Shown in pieces: positions 1-13,466 of a DNA stretch of 64,000 nucleotides. The notes below the pieces were generated by a model. It was not told the origin of the DNA and did no database searches. It saw only the letters and a program-made list of their open reading frames with translations. This stretch comes from Punica granatum (Eukaryota > Streptophyta > Magnoliopsida > Myrtales > Lythraceae), in assembly GCF_007655135.1 (NCBI RefSeq), contig NC_045134.1:26808568-26872567 (forward strand), written 5' to 3'. The stretch's first letter is position 1; each line of letters starts with the position of its first letter. Made by a program: the position numbers and the translations under genes.

Positions 1-3000
1 TTAATAGTGGAACAGGTTACCTTCGTAGGAAGAAGCTGCAGGTACTGAAGGTCATACAAACCTGAAAGTTATTTTTCCTGTGACCCTCTTTTGAGCCTCC
101 CATTCTTGAAGCAATCTGGTAAGCTAGTGGCACAAACTTGTAGGACTGCACCTGCAGCTTGTTCCAATAACAGGCTAAAACATAGTTCTTATAGAAAAGG
201 AATAGGACCCTCTCAATTATTCAGGATTCAGCAAAAAACAAAAGCAAATCCCAATAAAGATAAATTTCTGTGGTACAAAAAGGTAATAGAGCTGGCTAAT
301 ATTTTACCTCTTCAATTGTGCTAAGCATGTTATTTATGACATTTTGTCTAGAAGAAAGAGAAAACCACAAGGAGACTAGTCGAAACACCTGATTGGGAAA
401 AATGAATAGTAATGGTGTCAGTCTAAAAAGGTGTAGATTATGAAACTAAAAATGAAGAGAAACATCAATGATTAAAACTAGCACGATGTGGCAATATCTT
501 CTGCAAGCTGGAAACCTCCAGATCATAAGTATACTCTTCTTGAACTGAAACTTTTACAATCATAATAAAGATAATCTTACATGCAATGATCATCATTGGG
601 ATTACATTGCCTCAAAAATCATTACTTGCAAGCAGAATCCTCAAGGTAAAAAGTGATTACCACTCTCACATCATACTTGTCTCCAATGACTAGGCATCGC
701 TTGTATCCCTCCAATGCCAGACTAAGGAAATTGTCCCGGTCATCCTATTATTTTGAAGACAGGCAGAAGATGATCCTTAGGTGACTATTGTTAGTACACA
801 TATCAATGCAATGTCTATTCTGTAATCAATTCGACAAGTCCATCAAAAGCTCCTGAGATATAGTTATTGAAACAATTTCTTTTTCAAATGTTAGTGATCT
901 TGTATAATTAAATGGGGCACCAAGTGGGTTAAAAACCCTTTTTCAAAACAAAAGAAAACATTAAATGCATGTACATCCATTTTCTAGATACATCTAGCAT
1001 GAGAAGATATCTCACTCCTTTTAACAAAGCCTGTCTCTTTCTGTCCCTCTACATAGTCCACAAAATTGATAGACATATCATGTTAAGCATATTCAGCTTA
1101 TGGATGATGAGAAACATTGGCAAAACTTTTCATTTCAAAATATCATAAGCCATACAGAGAGACATTCACCTGCAATCTTTCAGCTTCTTCCTTATCCATC
1201 GCAAGCTGCCTTTGCAGTTCTAGTATTTTCACTGAATAATCGGTCTTTTCCCCCTAATAAGTAATATAATAACTTCTCAAAAAGCGCACACAATTTAGTG
1301 AAAATCCGCAAATAATGTACTAGGTTAATTCACCCGTGTGATGCAGAGTTCTAAAGTTTTATTATCAAAAATTGCATAAACTTATAATAATAAAATACGT
1401 GTATATGTTTAAGGATATAGTTGTTTCTAAAAGAAAATTCAACTAATAAATGAGAAAATAAATGCGTATCGATGCATTCAATTTAGAAAATACATATGAT
1501 GAAGATCATTCTATACAAAAAAAAAAGTTCACATGTAAGATCATGAAGTTTAGAAATTGGAAATAAAGAACATTCAGAAAAAGATTGGAAAATTTTATAT
1601 TATTTTTTTTATAAGTAATATATGACCCCTTAAGAAAACGTATATATAATGCATTATTCTTTGAAAAAATCATTTTAGTGGAAAAGTACTAAAATTCTTG
1701 AAGTATACTCAAGTGATTGTGCTATTGAGAGTATGATAAATTTACACATATATAAAAGTAAATATGTAAAGAACAAGAATATGACCCTTTTAAAGGCCCT
1801 ACAGCCTAATCTATATTTTTAGTGTAAATACCCCACCATCTAAACTTTTTTTTTTATTGAGAAGAAAGAAAAAGAGAATGGAGTTTCAAAATATTTTATT
1901 AGAAACCACCATTGAATGACAAATGGCTGGGAACTCTTCTTTAGCTTAATATATTTATATATATTCATAGATAGATATAGATATAAATAGATAAATTCTA
2001 TAGGATGCCAGATACATCCGAGATGATAGATCTGAAAGAACTTGCCTTTGTTGAGCTCTTCAGTCGCCTAATAAGTGCTTCCAGCTCTAGTGTCTGCAGA
2101 ATCATGCCTTCGATCAACAGGGTCATAAAGATAATTGGCTAGTGGCTACTTTCTCCGATTTTCAAAAGACATACCTTGTGTTTCCTTAAACGCATAGCTG
2201 CTTGCCACTCATTAGAAGTTAGTCTATCCTCATAACTCTTGAATAGAGCGTCTGCATAATGTGCAAGGTGGAAATGTGTCTGGTTCTGTCTTTCTATAAA
2301 CCCTTTATGGGTTCTTCTCTGGTCCTCAGCCAGTGCCACAGCAGGTTTTAGGTAGCTCTCCAAAATAGTCCTAGAGCTGCAGTCAGAAAAATAGTAAGTA
2401 CAAAGAAAACTGGGCTTTTTGAACAGATAAAAACTAATTGTAAATTTAAAGAAATCGGCTTAACTTGCTTGATCTAGTTTCTGCCAACCACTTGCCAATC
2501 AAACGATACACATCTGAAGATGTTTCATACAGTGTGGAATTCTGTGAGATATAGTTAGCTAAGCTGATGGCCATCTCGTTCTGGCCTTGGGCCCTCAGAA
2601 GCTTAGCTTCTTCCAGCTGAACATGGTAGAAAAGACAACAGATTTATTTTAGGATAGAGGTAGCTCACAGATACTTGTAGATAATCATCTTTACTTTGAT
2701 ATCTCTGGTATGATAAGCAGAAGTATCAAATAAGGTCAAGAAAAGCCAGGAAAAGTCAATAGGGCTTAGCAGTTTTCTAGAATCCGAGATGTTTATATAA
2801 AGAGGTGGCCATACCCTTCCAAGCCAATATGAGGTTAAAGAATGCTCCCTGTCTCCAGCAGCAAGATATTTTAGATCATGCAAAGCTGCAGTCGCCAGAG
2901 AAAACCTAGCCCCCTATACAGAAGGTTCACATGGGGAAGGGATAAAAGTTAGCCACTGAAGAAAGTCTTAGCTACTTTTAATATCAGGGTTTTAGAAGTA

Positions 3001-6000
3001 CACCTTACGAAGTGTCGAAGCTGATTGCAAAAGATGTTGAATCAAGCAGTCCTTACAATTCAATATATTGAGTAAAACACGCCTGAATGCAAGGAAAGGT
3101 TCCAACAAATTCATGTGCAGCTGTGTCCGTCTCAAAATGGACTCCCAGTCAGAATTTAGGCATGTCATCTGAATCGAAAATTAAAGGCATATGTCAGTTA
3201 ATAGAAAATTCAATGGAAACCGGGCAGTCAATACTATATGATTGGTCAGAGCTCCTGGAAATAAACGCATCACCAAAAAAAAAACTGCCAATATATAAGA
3301 AAAGAAAGCACAATAAAGCATTTCAATAGCAGCAAGAGAAATGCTGAGAAATGAAGAAAAATGAAAATTGGCTTTTCAATAACTGCAGAGGCTGCCGTTG
3401 TAAGAATGCTCTCAATAAGGGCACTTAACATAAGAATATACAGCTGATAAAATCAGGAATTGCAAATTTTTGCACAGATAAGATACTATCCCCTTTCAGA
3501 CCTTAAATATACCATGATAATATTAAGCAAAAGAAGAAGAAGGAACAAGGAAAAGCTGGAAACCTGCTCAATGGTAGGTATCACAGGTTCAGACAGCACT
3601 TTCAGGTCTCCTTTTGATCTTTCTGATGGAAAGTCTGTCCAACGTAAATTCCAAGCAGTACCAAGATGACATAGAATCTGCGGAGGTAAAAGATGTAGCA
3701 GATAGAATTGTAAACACATGAGAGAGAAATTAACCAAATACAAACAAAACATTCTCATTCCTTTTCCACCTAAGATGAAGCTTTGGAAAGGATTTTATGA
3801 CCAGAGTTTGAAACCTAAACAAGGCATTTCCTCATGTTTTTTCACTAGAACATAATATATGCACTCTTAAACCTCCCTATTAATAGTCTTTAGCTGCATA
3901 TATGTATACGTCTGTGTGTACATATATTTTTGGATAAGTAAATAAACCTCCACTAAAGCACGCCAAGAAGGTTCAGCCCCTTACGAAGAACAGTAACTGA
4001 ATAAATTGCGGAAACCCTAAAAGTGCTATGATTATAGTGCCAACGAATACAGAGGTCATGCAACAGAAGGCAAGATGAAACATCGTGAATATCCAAAATT
4101 GCAATAAGTTCGAAATTTTAGCCGTTTGCGGGCTTGTAGCCTGTTAAGCAGAAGATAAATAAATGCTAATGAGCCCACACAGCTTTCTTTTTACATAAGC
4201 AGCCACAGACACTTGCTTACCTGGAGCTTAATTATTGTTGAATAGATGTATTCAGTGCTCTCCTCACTTGCATGAGAGACAGACAGTACAAGCTCCTAAA
4301 ACAAAACAAAGAAACATGAGTACCTAAAATGAAACAAGGTTTTATGGTAGAGTATATAGGAAAAATCACCTGTTTTGAGCGTTTCAGCTTCCCCAGGAAT
4401 TCATCTAAATCTCCCTCTCGCAGAGCTCGCAGACAACTATTTATCCATGGAGACGAGTTAAAGAAATATTAATGAGTGAGATATAACTTGACAACAGATT
4501 TAAGATATAGCTCGAAAAGGAAAATTCGGTAGTTCATAAACCATCATAGAAGATTAAAATATATCACAAAATCAGAAAATTTACTATCTCCAAAAGCTAG
4601 GATAAACTATCCATCAACTAACCCTCTCATAGATGTCTCTAACATTTTGTAATTATAATAACCTGTTATATGGGTCAATAAGACACTATAATGGTTATGT
4701 CCCAGATAAGCCGGGGGGGGGGGGGGGGGGGGGGGATGGAATCACATCCTACAATAATTTAAGCTTTGTAAGTGATGGACAATTTTCTCAGTTTCTGTAG
4801 AGATCACAACATATAATTCCATGGCTATCTTATTATGAACAAGACAGTGCAGAAAGTTAAAAAACTGAAGCATCCTATGACTTGAGATGAAGGAAATTGT
4901 GGAGTTCACCAGTGCAGGCTCTCATTGAAATGGTCACTTCTAATCAGTTGGCTAGAAGACGAAGCAGAAGACCCAGAAAGTAAGGAGAAATCCCAATTCC
5001 CAGCACGCCAAGCAGCCTCATACTGCAAAAAGATATAGCAAGTTAAAGTAGGTAGCATTGATATCTAAGAAAGAATCAGGTAACGCTTACCTGCAATTCA
5101 GCAAATTCTAGGTCATACTCGAACTGCCCTTTTCGAGAAGTCAATCCTTGGCAATACAAATCCAGCACATGAGTACAACCAATTTGTTGTAAGGATCTAA
5201 TCAGACCTTTATATGGCTTTCCAAGCCTCACGGCATCATTGGTAGGAGAACATGATGAAAAGGATGTTTCAGAATGCCCTGCTATCAAACTTCTAGATCC
5301 ATTTTCTAACGGCACCATGGCTTCTGACCTGACTTGCAAATCATAGTACTCAAGGGCCTTGCTCCAGTTTGCCTCATGCTCAAAGGTCACAATTTGAGAT
5401 GTCAACTTCAGATACATGTGAAGAAAAACAATGTTAGAACCCACCTATAAATAGCCAGATAAGTGGTCACCGTTGTTACAAACCAACGGACTCTGCCCTC
5501 TACTTCTGGCTTCTAAGAAAAGCAACTGATACACTCATATTACCATTCAAAAAAGTAAAGCACACTTCAATGACAAACCGACCAAACTTGTTCTTATCAC
5601 ATGGATCATCACGAGGAATTGGCAAAAATGTATTTTCTTATTTACTTCCTCTTTCCCTTTTAAGTGAAGATGATAAATTCGTCCAAGACATTACGACTGT
5701 TGGTCCATGGACCTTTTTATTAGTAACTTCGCGGAGGGGATCCAGATTCAGCCGATGACATTCATGTCCTAGGCAGGTCCACAAAGCTTTAGACAGATGC
5801 TTTTATAGAATTACAAGCACTTACATTGTGTGTCTGAATTATCCCATATAAACTATCAGGCTCGTTGATTTGTGTGACTGCTGAGACAAGTATTTCAACG
5901 TGGGGCCGCAGCTGTGGCGAAGATGAGAAAGACAAGGCAGAGAGAAGTTCATGAATGAATGGGATTTGAAGTTTGAGACTAAAGAAAATGTTGAAGCAAA

Positions 6001-9000
6001 TGTACCACTTCCTGAGGGGAGAAATCTGGAGTACCCAATGTGAGATTGTCAAAATTCTCTTCACACCAATACTCCACATACATTACAGAGGTAAAGTATG
6101 AACCACAAACCTGCAAAATAGAGTAGCACTACTCACATAGACAGAAAAAGGTGGGATGAAGGGACGGAAGGACAGAAGTGCAAACGGACAGGCAGACGGA
6201 CTTAGGGACTTACCAGAGCTGACTTTGCTACAACAAGGTAATCAATGTACAGCCAATAGACCTGAAAAGGGTAAAACAGAGAACCAGTATAACTTCTTTA
6301 AGCCATAATATCACGGAAGTAATATGAAACTTAAGGATGGTTAGATGGAGAGCAAATTCTTTATCGTGTATTCCACTAAGATACCAACAAGAGCACTCAA
6401 TGAAAGCCATTTCCCATGGAGAAGTTATTCAAAGAGGATCAGAGAACAAATTAAACTTTAAATGAGCAGACCAATAGAAACTATACCTTTTCCCACGAAG
6501 ATGTTGATACTGCCGAAGGAAGTGAATTAGCATGATGATCTATATTTTTTGTGGAGGCGGAGCGAGTTCTTGATCCATAGCTAGAAGGCTTCGCAAGCTG
6601 GATCATAAAGAGAGAAAAGTAAGACAAATATTTGTAGTTCAGTGTACCGAAGAATGGAACTGCAGTGAGGTAATTGTACAATTTTATGTATATAGCATTA
6701 TTAAGCACAAAATCTACAGTATAAAGCAGACCCAAGAAAGTGTAGGGTAATGTACTTGCCTTAGAACTTTCTCGGTTTGAAGTAACTGAAGTAGATCTTT
6801 CTATAACATAGCATATACGAAGTTCATTAAGGGCATTCAGAAATACTTGAACAGACTTGATTAAGTTATTTGTCTCAACAAATATATGTTCCTGAACCTG
6901 CAGAGGAAACAACGAAAAATTGAACTTCCCTCTTTTGTTCAAATACATAGAAGCAGGCAGAAATAACAGAAACCATGGACAAAATCATTATCGAGGAGAG
7001 ATGGCCGAGTGGTTCAAGGCGTAGCATTGGAACTGATATGTAGACTTTTGTTTACCGAGGGTTCAGACTCTCTTTCCGCACCTTTAACTAGTACAAATAA
7101 AGGAACCTTCCTTTTTCTTTTTATCAGTGTTAGCCAACTTTTATTAACACCATCAGATAAAGAAATAAAACAACAAATTACAGTATAAAAACTATTTGAT
7201 TAACTTGAGAATTCAACCTGTGAAGAGATCGACCGATGAAGATTTCGATCCAAATCCTTCCTTCTGGCAAGATCAACCATAATACTCGGCAACAGGAGCT
7301 CACAAACATCTGCTTTTAGCAAAACAATATCTTGGCATAATCTGGACGAGTACAGAAACAATCAGTGAAAGAATTCTATGGAAAGCGAAGTGGAACCAGG
7401 AGATAATTTAATAAAAAATTATTCTAATGGCATTACCGCAGGATGACATCATTGCAGTGCCCAATCAAAGAGAAAGCTAGTGGACAGATCCACGCCTCAA
7501 AAGTTTTACCATGAGTTTCCCATGTAGAGGACTTCTCTAATGGCATAGCTTCAGCTGCATATTGGAGTTACAGAAAAAGTTATATCATTGGAGCAGTTAC
7601 GAGGAAGAGAAAACAAAGATAATCATTAATATGTAGAGAAAATCTTGGAGAAAAACATAAGCTCATATGGATTGTGAAAATTACATACTGCTCTATGTTC
7701 TATCAAATAAACTTTCTAAGACAACGATGTGATCAATCTACTTATTACTCTTCCATGGGCTGGAATAGTTTTAAAAGCCCATTGTGTGGGACTAATTAAA
7801 CGTAGGCAAACACATCCAAAGAGTTTCAAATTTTGCAATCTAATACCATGTGAATCTTTGAGACTAAAAGAACCCTCTGATCTAAAGATTTGTCAGAGAT
7901 GACAGTGGTAATTTATTATTTATTACTTAATATGCCTTATATTCCATTATAAAAGTTTACGACCTTAGTTGAACAAAACCATGAAGCCAACTGATACATA
8001 AACTTGCCAACTTATGTAGAGCTTATGATGCAAAATAATAGATTCCCACATAAGAGGCAACAATCTCCCCTTATTTCGACAACCACCAGTTATGTGTTTA
8101 TCATAATTGAATTGACTTTTCATCATCATAAATGTGACTAGAGAAGTATTTGTGACCAGCCTCAAGCCATGACTTACCCCTCACCATCTTATGCAAACAG
8201 TGATTGACCAAGGCCATAGCTAAACAAAGGGCCAAACTAAAAGACATGAGGTTTCAGGGAAAAAGGACAAGCAAAATATTCAAAATGTGTCCTTACCCTT
8301 GAATTTCTGCTCTAATTCTGACAGGAGTTTCTCCACCACCTCCATGTTAACACCCCTAGAGTGAATCTACAGCAGAGGATAACTGTTATAGGGAAAAGAA
8401 AAAAAAAAAAGGAATAGCACAAAAGCACATAAAGTTAAACAGAAAAAATAAACCACTACAATTATCTGACCTCAATAAGGGACCTCTCATAGGAACCAAA
8501 AGACAATAATGCACTTTGACCCCTTTCGGTCGAAAGTATTCCCTGGTTAAGATGGAATTATCAGTATCCCCCAGAATACCTGAAATGCAATATCTCACTC
8601 GACAGGCAAAGAAAAATTCAATGCTATTATACCACTTTTGACTGCATATTTTACTATATCGAATTTAATAGAATAAGATTAACATAGCACTCTGGACTCA
8701 CCCTAAGTACTTGAGATGTCATATCAACAATCACAACAGAATCATCCATTAGATACTTCTTCAAGAGCTTCAATAGAGCAACCAAGAGTTCATCAGATAT
8801 GCTGGTATTCAGGGTAAAATTGACCTCTGAAGCACTTTCAGAATTAACATGTTCGCAAACATGAATGCCACTTGAGCCTTCAGGGAGATGGAAGACAACA
8901 CAGTGCGGGTCACCTATACCAACCTTTGAAAGAAAGAAAAGAGTTATGTAATGAAAAGCATGAACCACTAGATGAAGTTATACTGTTGAAAGTCGAGGAA

Positions 9001-12000
9001 AAAAGTCAGCGGATGTACCCTTGATATGAAATCAGAAACCAACATTCTAACACCATCCGCATCATCTGAGGCACAGATGCGAACAAGAGTCCAAACTGCT
9101 TGCACAACTTCTTGGTCTTCATGCCAAGCACCATTCTCCCATTCTCTTTGAAATGATACTGCAGCTAAAAATTTCTTATGCAGTGCTTGAAGACTGCAAT
9201 GGAGCAAAAAGCGAGCATTTCAGACAATATATTGAAACTACAGAGAAGACGCTTTGAAAAACTACATCTTTCAAGAAGTATATGCTTGAACCCCAGCCTC
9301 GGGGCGACTCATCTTCAGCACAAGGACAGATAGGGCGCATCCCCCCAAAAAGGAACCAACCTTAGAAAAGTAGGGTAAGTTAAACAAATGCAGAAAACTT
9401 GGAGAAAGAACATTCTTTTTAACCAGAAATATATATTCATGATATGCCAAGAATGGATGCCAACCTCCAAAGAAGAAGTCTAGGTGGAAGATAGCAAGAT
9501 CTCTTGACAAACTGGCGTATGCACAAAAAGGGAGTGTAAGAAGCAAGTAAAAATAAAAACACCAAAGCCAAATAGATAGTTGAAAGTAATCAAAGCTGCA
9601 TACATACATTCAACAAGTGATCTCTAAGAGAGTAGTCCTGGCATAAATCCTCATGGAACTTCCGAATCTCACCCAACATATCTATAACCGGAAAAGGTTC
9701 CAATTCCTGGCAATTATAATTGAAGTTCAACCCCTCGAGCAGATAACAGAACAATTACAGATAAAAAAGAGAACCTTAGAAGGGTAACTTACTGTTATAT
9801 AGTCATGGAGAGATGGATCAGATCGCAAAGTTAGCCGGTGAAGCACGGATAAAACCTGGGATGACCCAGGTTGTGAAATTTCTCCATTAGGACTGGATAA
9901 ACAGCAAGACTCCACTAACTTCGACACCAAAAACTGCACCAAAGTAGACTTTTACATCACATGATAAAATATAGTGAATGAATACAAATAAATATGGAAT
10001 TGACAAGATATGAACCTGTAATTGTTCACCCAAGACACAAATGATTTCTTTGGATGTGACGTTATTTTCAACAGTATCCAGCAGACTGGATATTATCCGA
10101 CAGCATTGATCTTGCACAGCGTGGCAACCTATGTATTGCCCAGTCAAATTGAGAAGGTAACTGGAAAGGCATATTGGTCAGAGAACTTGACAGATATCTC
10201 GCAATAAGATAATCTCTGAACTCATCATTGATCTACAATCATATGTAAGTAGCCCCTTCACCCACGTGTTGTGCAACATTCTTATACGTGGAAGAAACTA
10301 GTGTATTTTTGTTACCTAACTTCAGGAGGATGAATCCATCTATTACTTGTGCGTGAGTGTAAAAATTTTATGCATTTTTTTTCTGAGATAATTCTGTGAT
10401 GGTCCCATCAATCTCATGCCTTTCCTGTTCATATTGGTTTAGTTAACTACTCCATCCGCGTTAAACAGCACACAAACATTTTGCTTGCTACTCCCTTCTT
10501 TTTTTCTTTTTTCTTTTTTTTAAATATACTAATTGATTTATCTCCAATACAATAGCCAGGATGCATGTATTCATGAGCTAGCAAGCTCAATGTCACGTAG
10601 AAGATGTGAAGGTCTTCAAGTTTGGATGCAACTTGTATCTTTGTACAGAAAATATCAAGTTTATCTAATTTGATTAGCTTTACTGAAATACTTTCTTTAT
10701 TTTGGGGGGGGGGGGGCAGAGAGAACGAAAGCTTGTACATCCTGTAAATTAAGGAGTAAGAAAATCAAATATATTAAATACACTTAGCATCAAAAGGAAG
10801 TTAAATGTACATCTATAGAAGATTCGATAATTATAACATAACAAGCACTTAAAATTTCTAAAATTCGTTCTGTATCTTCGGGAAAATAATAAATACTCCT
10901 AGACTTTATAATTTTTTTCACATGTAATAATATAGAGATAAAAAAAGGTTGAAGAAAACGTGGAACTGAGGGTTGATTAAAAAAATGTGGTAAAACCTTG
11001 CTTTTCCTCAAAAGGGTTTTCACTAGTATAAATTGTATATGTATAAGAGGCAACTACAAGAAGGGACTCAAAAAGAACAGTCATTTTAGCCAAGGAGCTC
11101 ACAAGAACTAATTTAGTTCAGATTGTTGGCAACGATAATAGGCAAAAAGAAATCTGATTTGCTTTCCGATTGCAGCAAAAAAAAGAATCTCCAGGTATTC
11201 TAAGGATCTTTCTGTTAACATTTTTGAGGCAATTATATATCCTGGGAGATAATTCTGATTGGTCAATATGGAATATTTTTTAATACTATCTCTTTTTTAT
11301 GTTTTTCATAACTTAGCCAGTCTATCAGGAAAAGTAGAACAGAGTATTGGGTATGTTACCCGCGATTTGGTGGGATAGGGGGGGAAGAAAAATTAGGTTC
11401 CCTACCAGGATATTTAAGATGTTCCTATGTTACATAAACTGCGTAAAAGTTCAGTATGAACTCACTTCAAAGTGCTCACAACAGCAGTCCTGTGCCCAAG
11501 AATTTCAACGAGAACCTCCATTCCAGCCAATCGGTGGCATTTATGCCGGTGATGGACCGCTGCGGTAATCTTGTGATGTATTTCTACTATAAACTGCAAC
11601 TTGTGATGGTTACTTCAACATTTCTGTAAAGTATTACAGTTACTAGTAATAAATAGAAAAGAAAGATAGAGAGGAACCCTCACCATGAAAACTCTATCAG
11701 GACGAAAAATGTTGATCTTATCAATGACGCCAGCACCAGTACGATATTCCCCCCTTCATCAATCAAGAATGAAGATTCAATAAAAGATATAAATAGTAAG
11801 GAAATAGATGAATGTCGATGACAAAGTTACATACATGTCCAGAAATCCATCAACAACTGTTTGAATCGCACGCACTATGGTATCCATTGGAAAGAAAGGG
11901 ATTGTGGGTTCTGACGTGTTAGACACAAGAGACAAAACATGGCTGACTATAGATACCTGGATATTAAAAGGAAAAACAAAAGGAGCTTTTCATTCGATTG

Positions 12001-13429
12001 ATTGCAAATGCTTATATACATAATTAGAACCTCAGACTAATCAACCAATGGAAGTATAACCAAACCATATGCTTCCTAATGAGCTTGTCTCTTTCAGTCT
12101 CAGATATTTCTGCAAACTGCAATATGAAACGTTGAAGAGCTTCCCCTCCTTTTTCTGACCCAGCTCCCCTAGAGCAGTGTAATGCAATACAGACTGCAAA
12201 TATTGGCACAAAATGATTCCGAACAAGGATTTTCACTCGTTGGCCAACAAGCTGGCATCAGATCACATGTCAGCAAACACAAGAAATTATAAAAATTACT
12301 AAAAACAAGATAAGGTAGACGCGTATCAGTATTACAAGAAGTTATATTAGTTTTCTAATGAATTTATCTTACAAACGAACTCATTTCAGCTATAGATTTT
12401 AGCAGAAGCGCCGCCCATCCCAAAGAGAAATAGAAGCTAAAACTTTCTGCTACCTGAGCTAGCCAACTGAGCTGATTGTGGCTTTCATCATGCAGAATGA
12501 GTGCGGGAAGAAGCCACTGCCAACAATATTGCATGAAGTAACTCGGTTCAGCATCAGAAACAAATATTCGCCTTATCTGCAGAAGACAATCATGAAATAG
12601 TGACATGATGATATCAAATCATTTCCTACTCCTCAAAGGATAAGGCTATAAAAGAAAGATTCTCCACCATGCACAATCTTTTCCTACTCTATAAGTGATA
12701 GTTAAAAATAAAAGAGACGTAGCTTTTTTTCTAGCAATGTGAAAAGCACGGCATCTGATATCTCCAGGATACTAATAATATCTCCCAACACAGAAGTGCA
12801 TTACCTCAACAAGTGCAGCCAAATTCACATTGCAGGCAACCCAGTTGAATATCATAGATCCCAGAACTTCCTCCAGATACTGTAATTGATCCAAATAAAT
12901 TCAAAGCATCAAAATATAATGGGAAGACTTCAGGTTTTTTTTTTTTTTTACTTGAGAAAGAGTGCAGTTGTGCCAGTAAAAGTATCAAGAGGGTGCACTT
13001 ATCAATAATAAAATAAAAACTAAAAAACAACACAAAAAAGTATCAACAAGGTGAGAATGTACACTCGAAAGGAAAGTTTTCATATAGCAAGCTTTACCTT
13101 TGACCTACATGCATACTGAAGCTCTTTGGATATGCTGTCAAGCACTATGCTCACCAACTCTCTAGAGAGAAGAATCAATTAGTACAGATCAAATCATGAA
13201 AACAGAATAACTAATAAAGATAAATATAAAGGAAAAGGAAACATAAAAAACACATCAATGGTACCTCTGACAAGGATCAATTGCAGAGATGACACATACC
13301 ATGAAAAGAGCCTGCATATATCCAAAACAACCATCAAATTCCCCAGAAAGACTTTCTCAGTAAAAAATTGCAAGGGACAAGTTCAGTGAAATTTCTGCAT
13401 GTTGTGTGTGTATGCAAGTGAACAGGCAC

Positions 13430-13466
<37 letters not shown>

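Noticed and set aside
91..324. Plus-strand open frame of 77 codons at the left edge
   Set aside because: It overlaps two verified ATM exons (62-151 and 308-388) on the other strand and resembles nothing known.
13432..13461. GA repeats as a CRISPR-like or regulatory array
   Set aside because: They are simple microsatellites, and CRISPR arrays are not expected in a plant nuclear genome. No spaced repeats of that kind were seen in the window.
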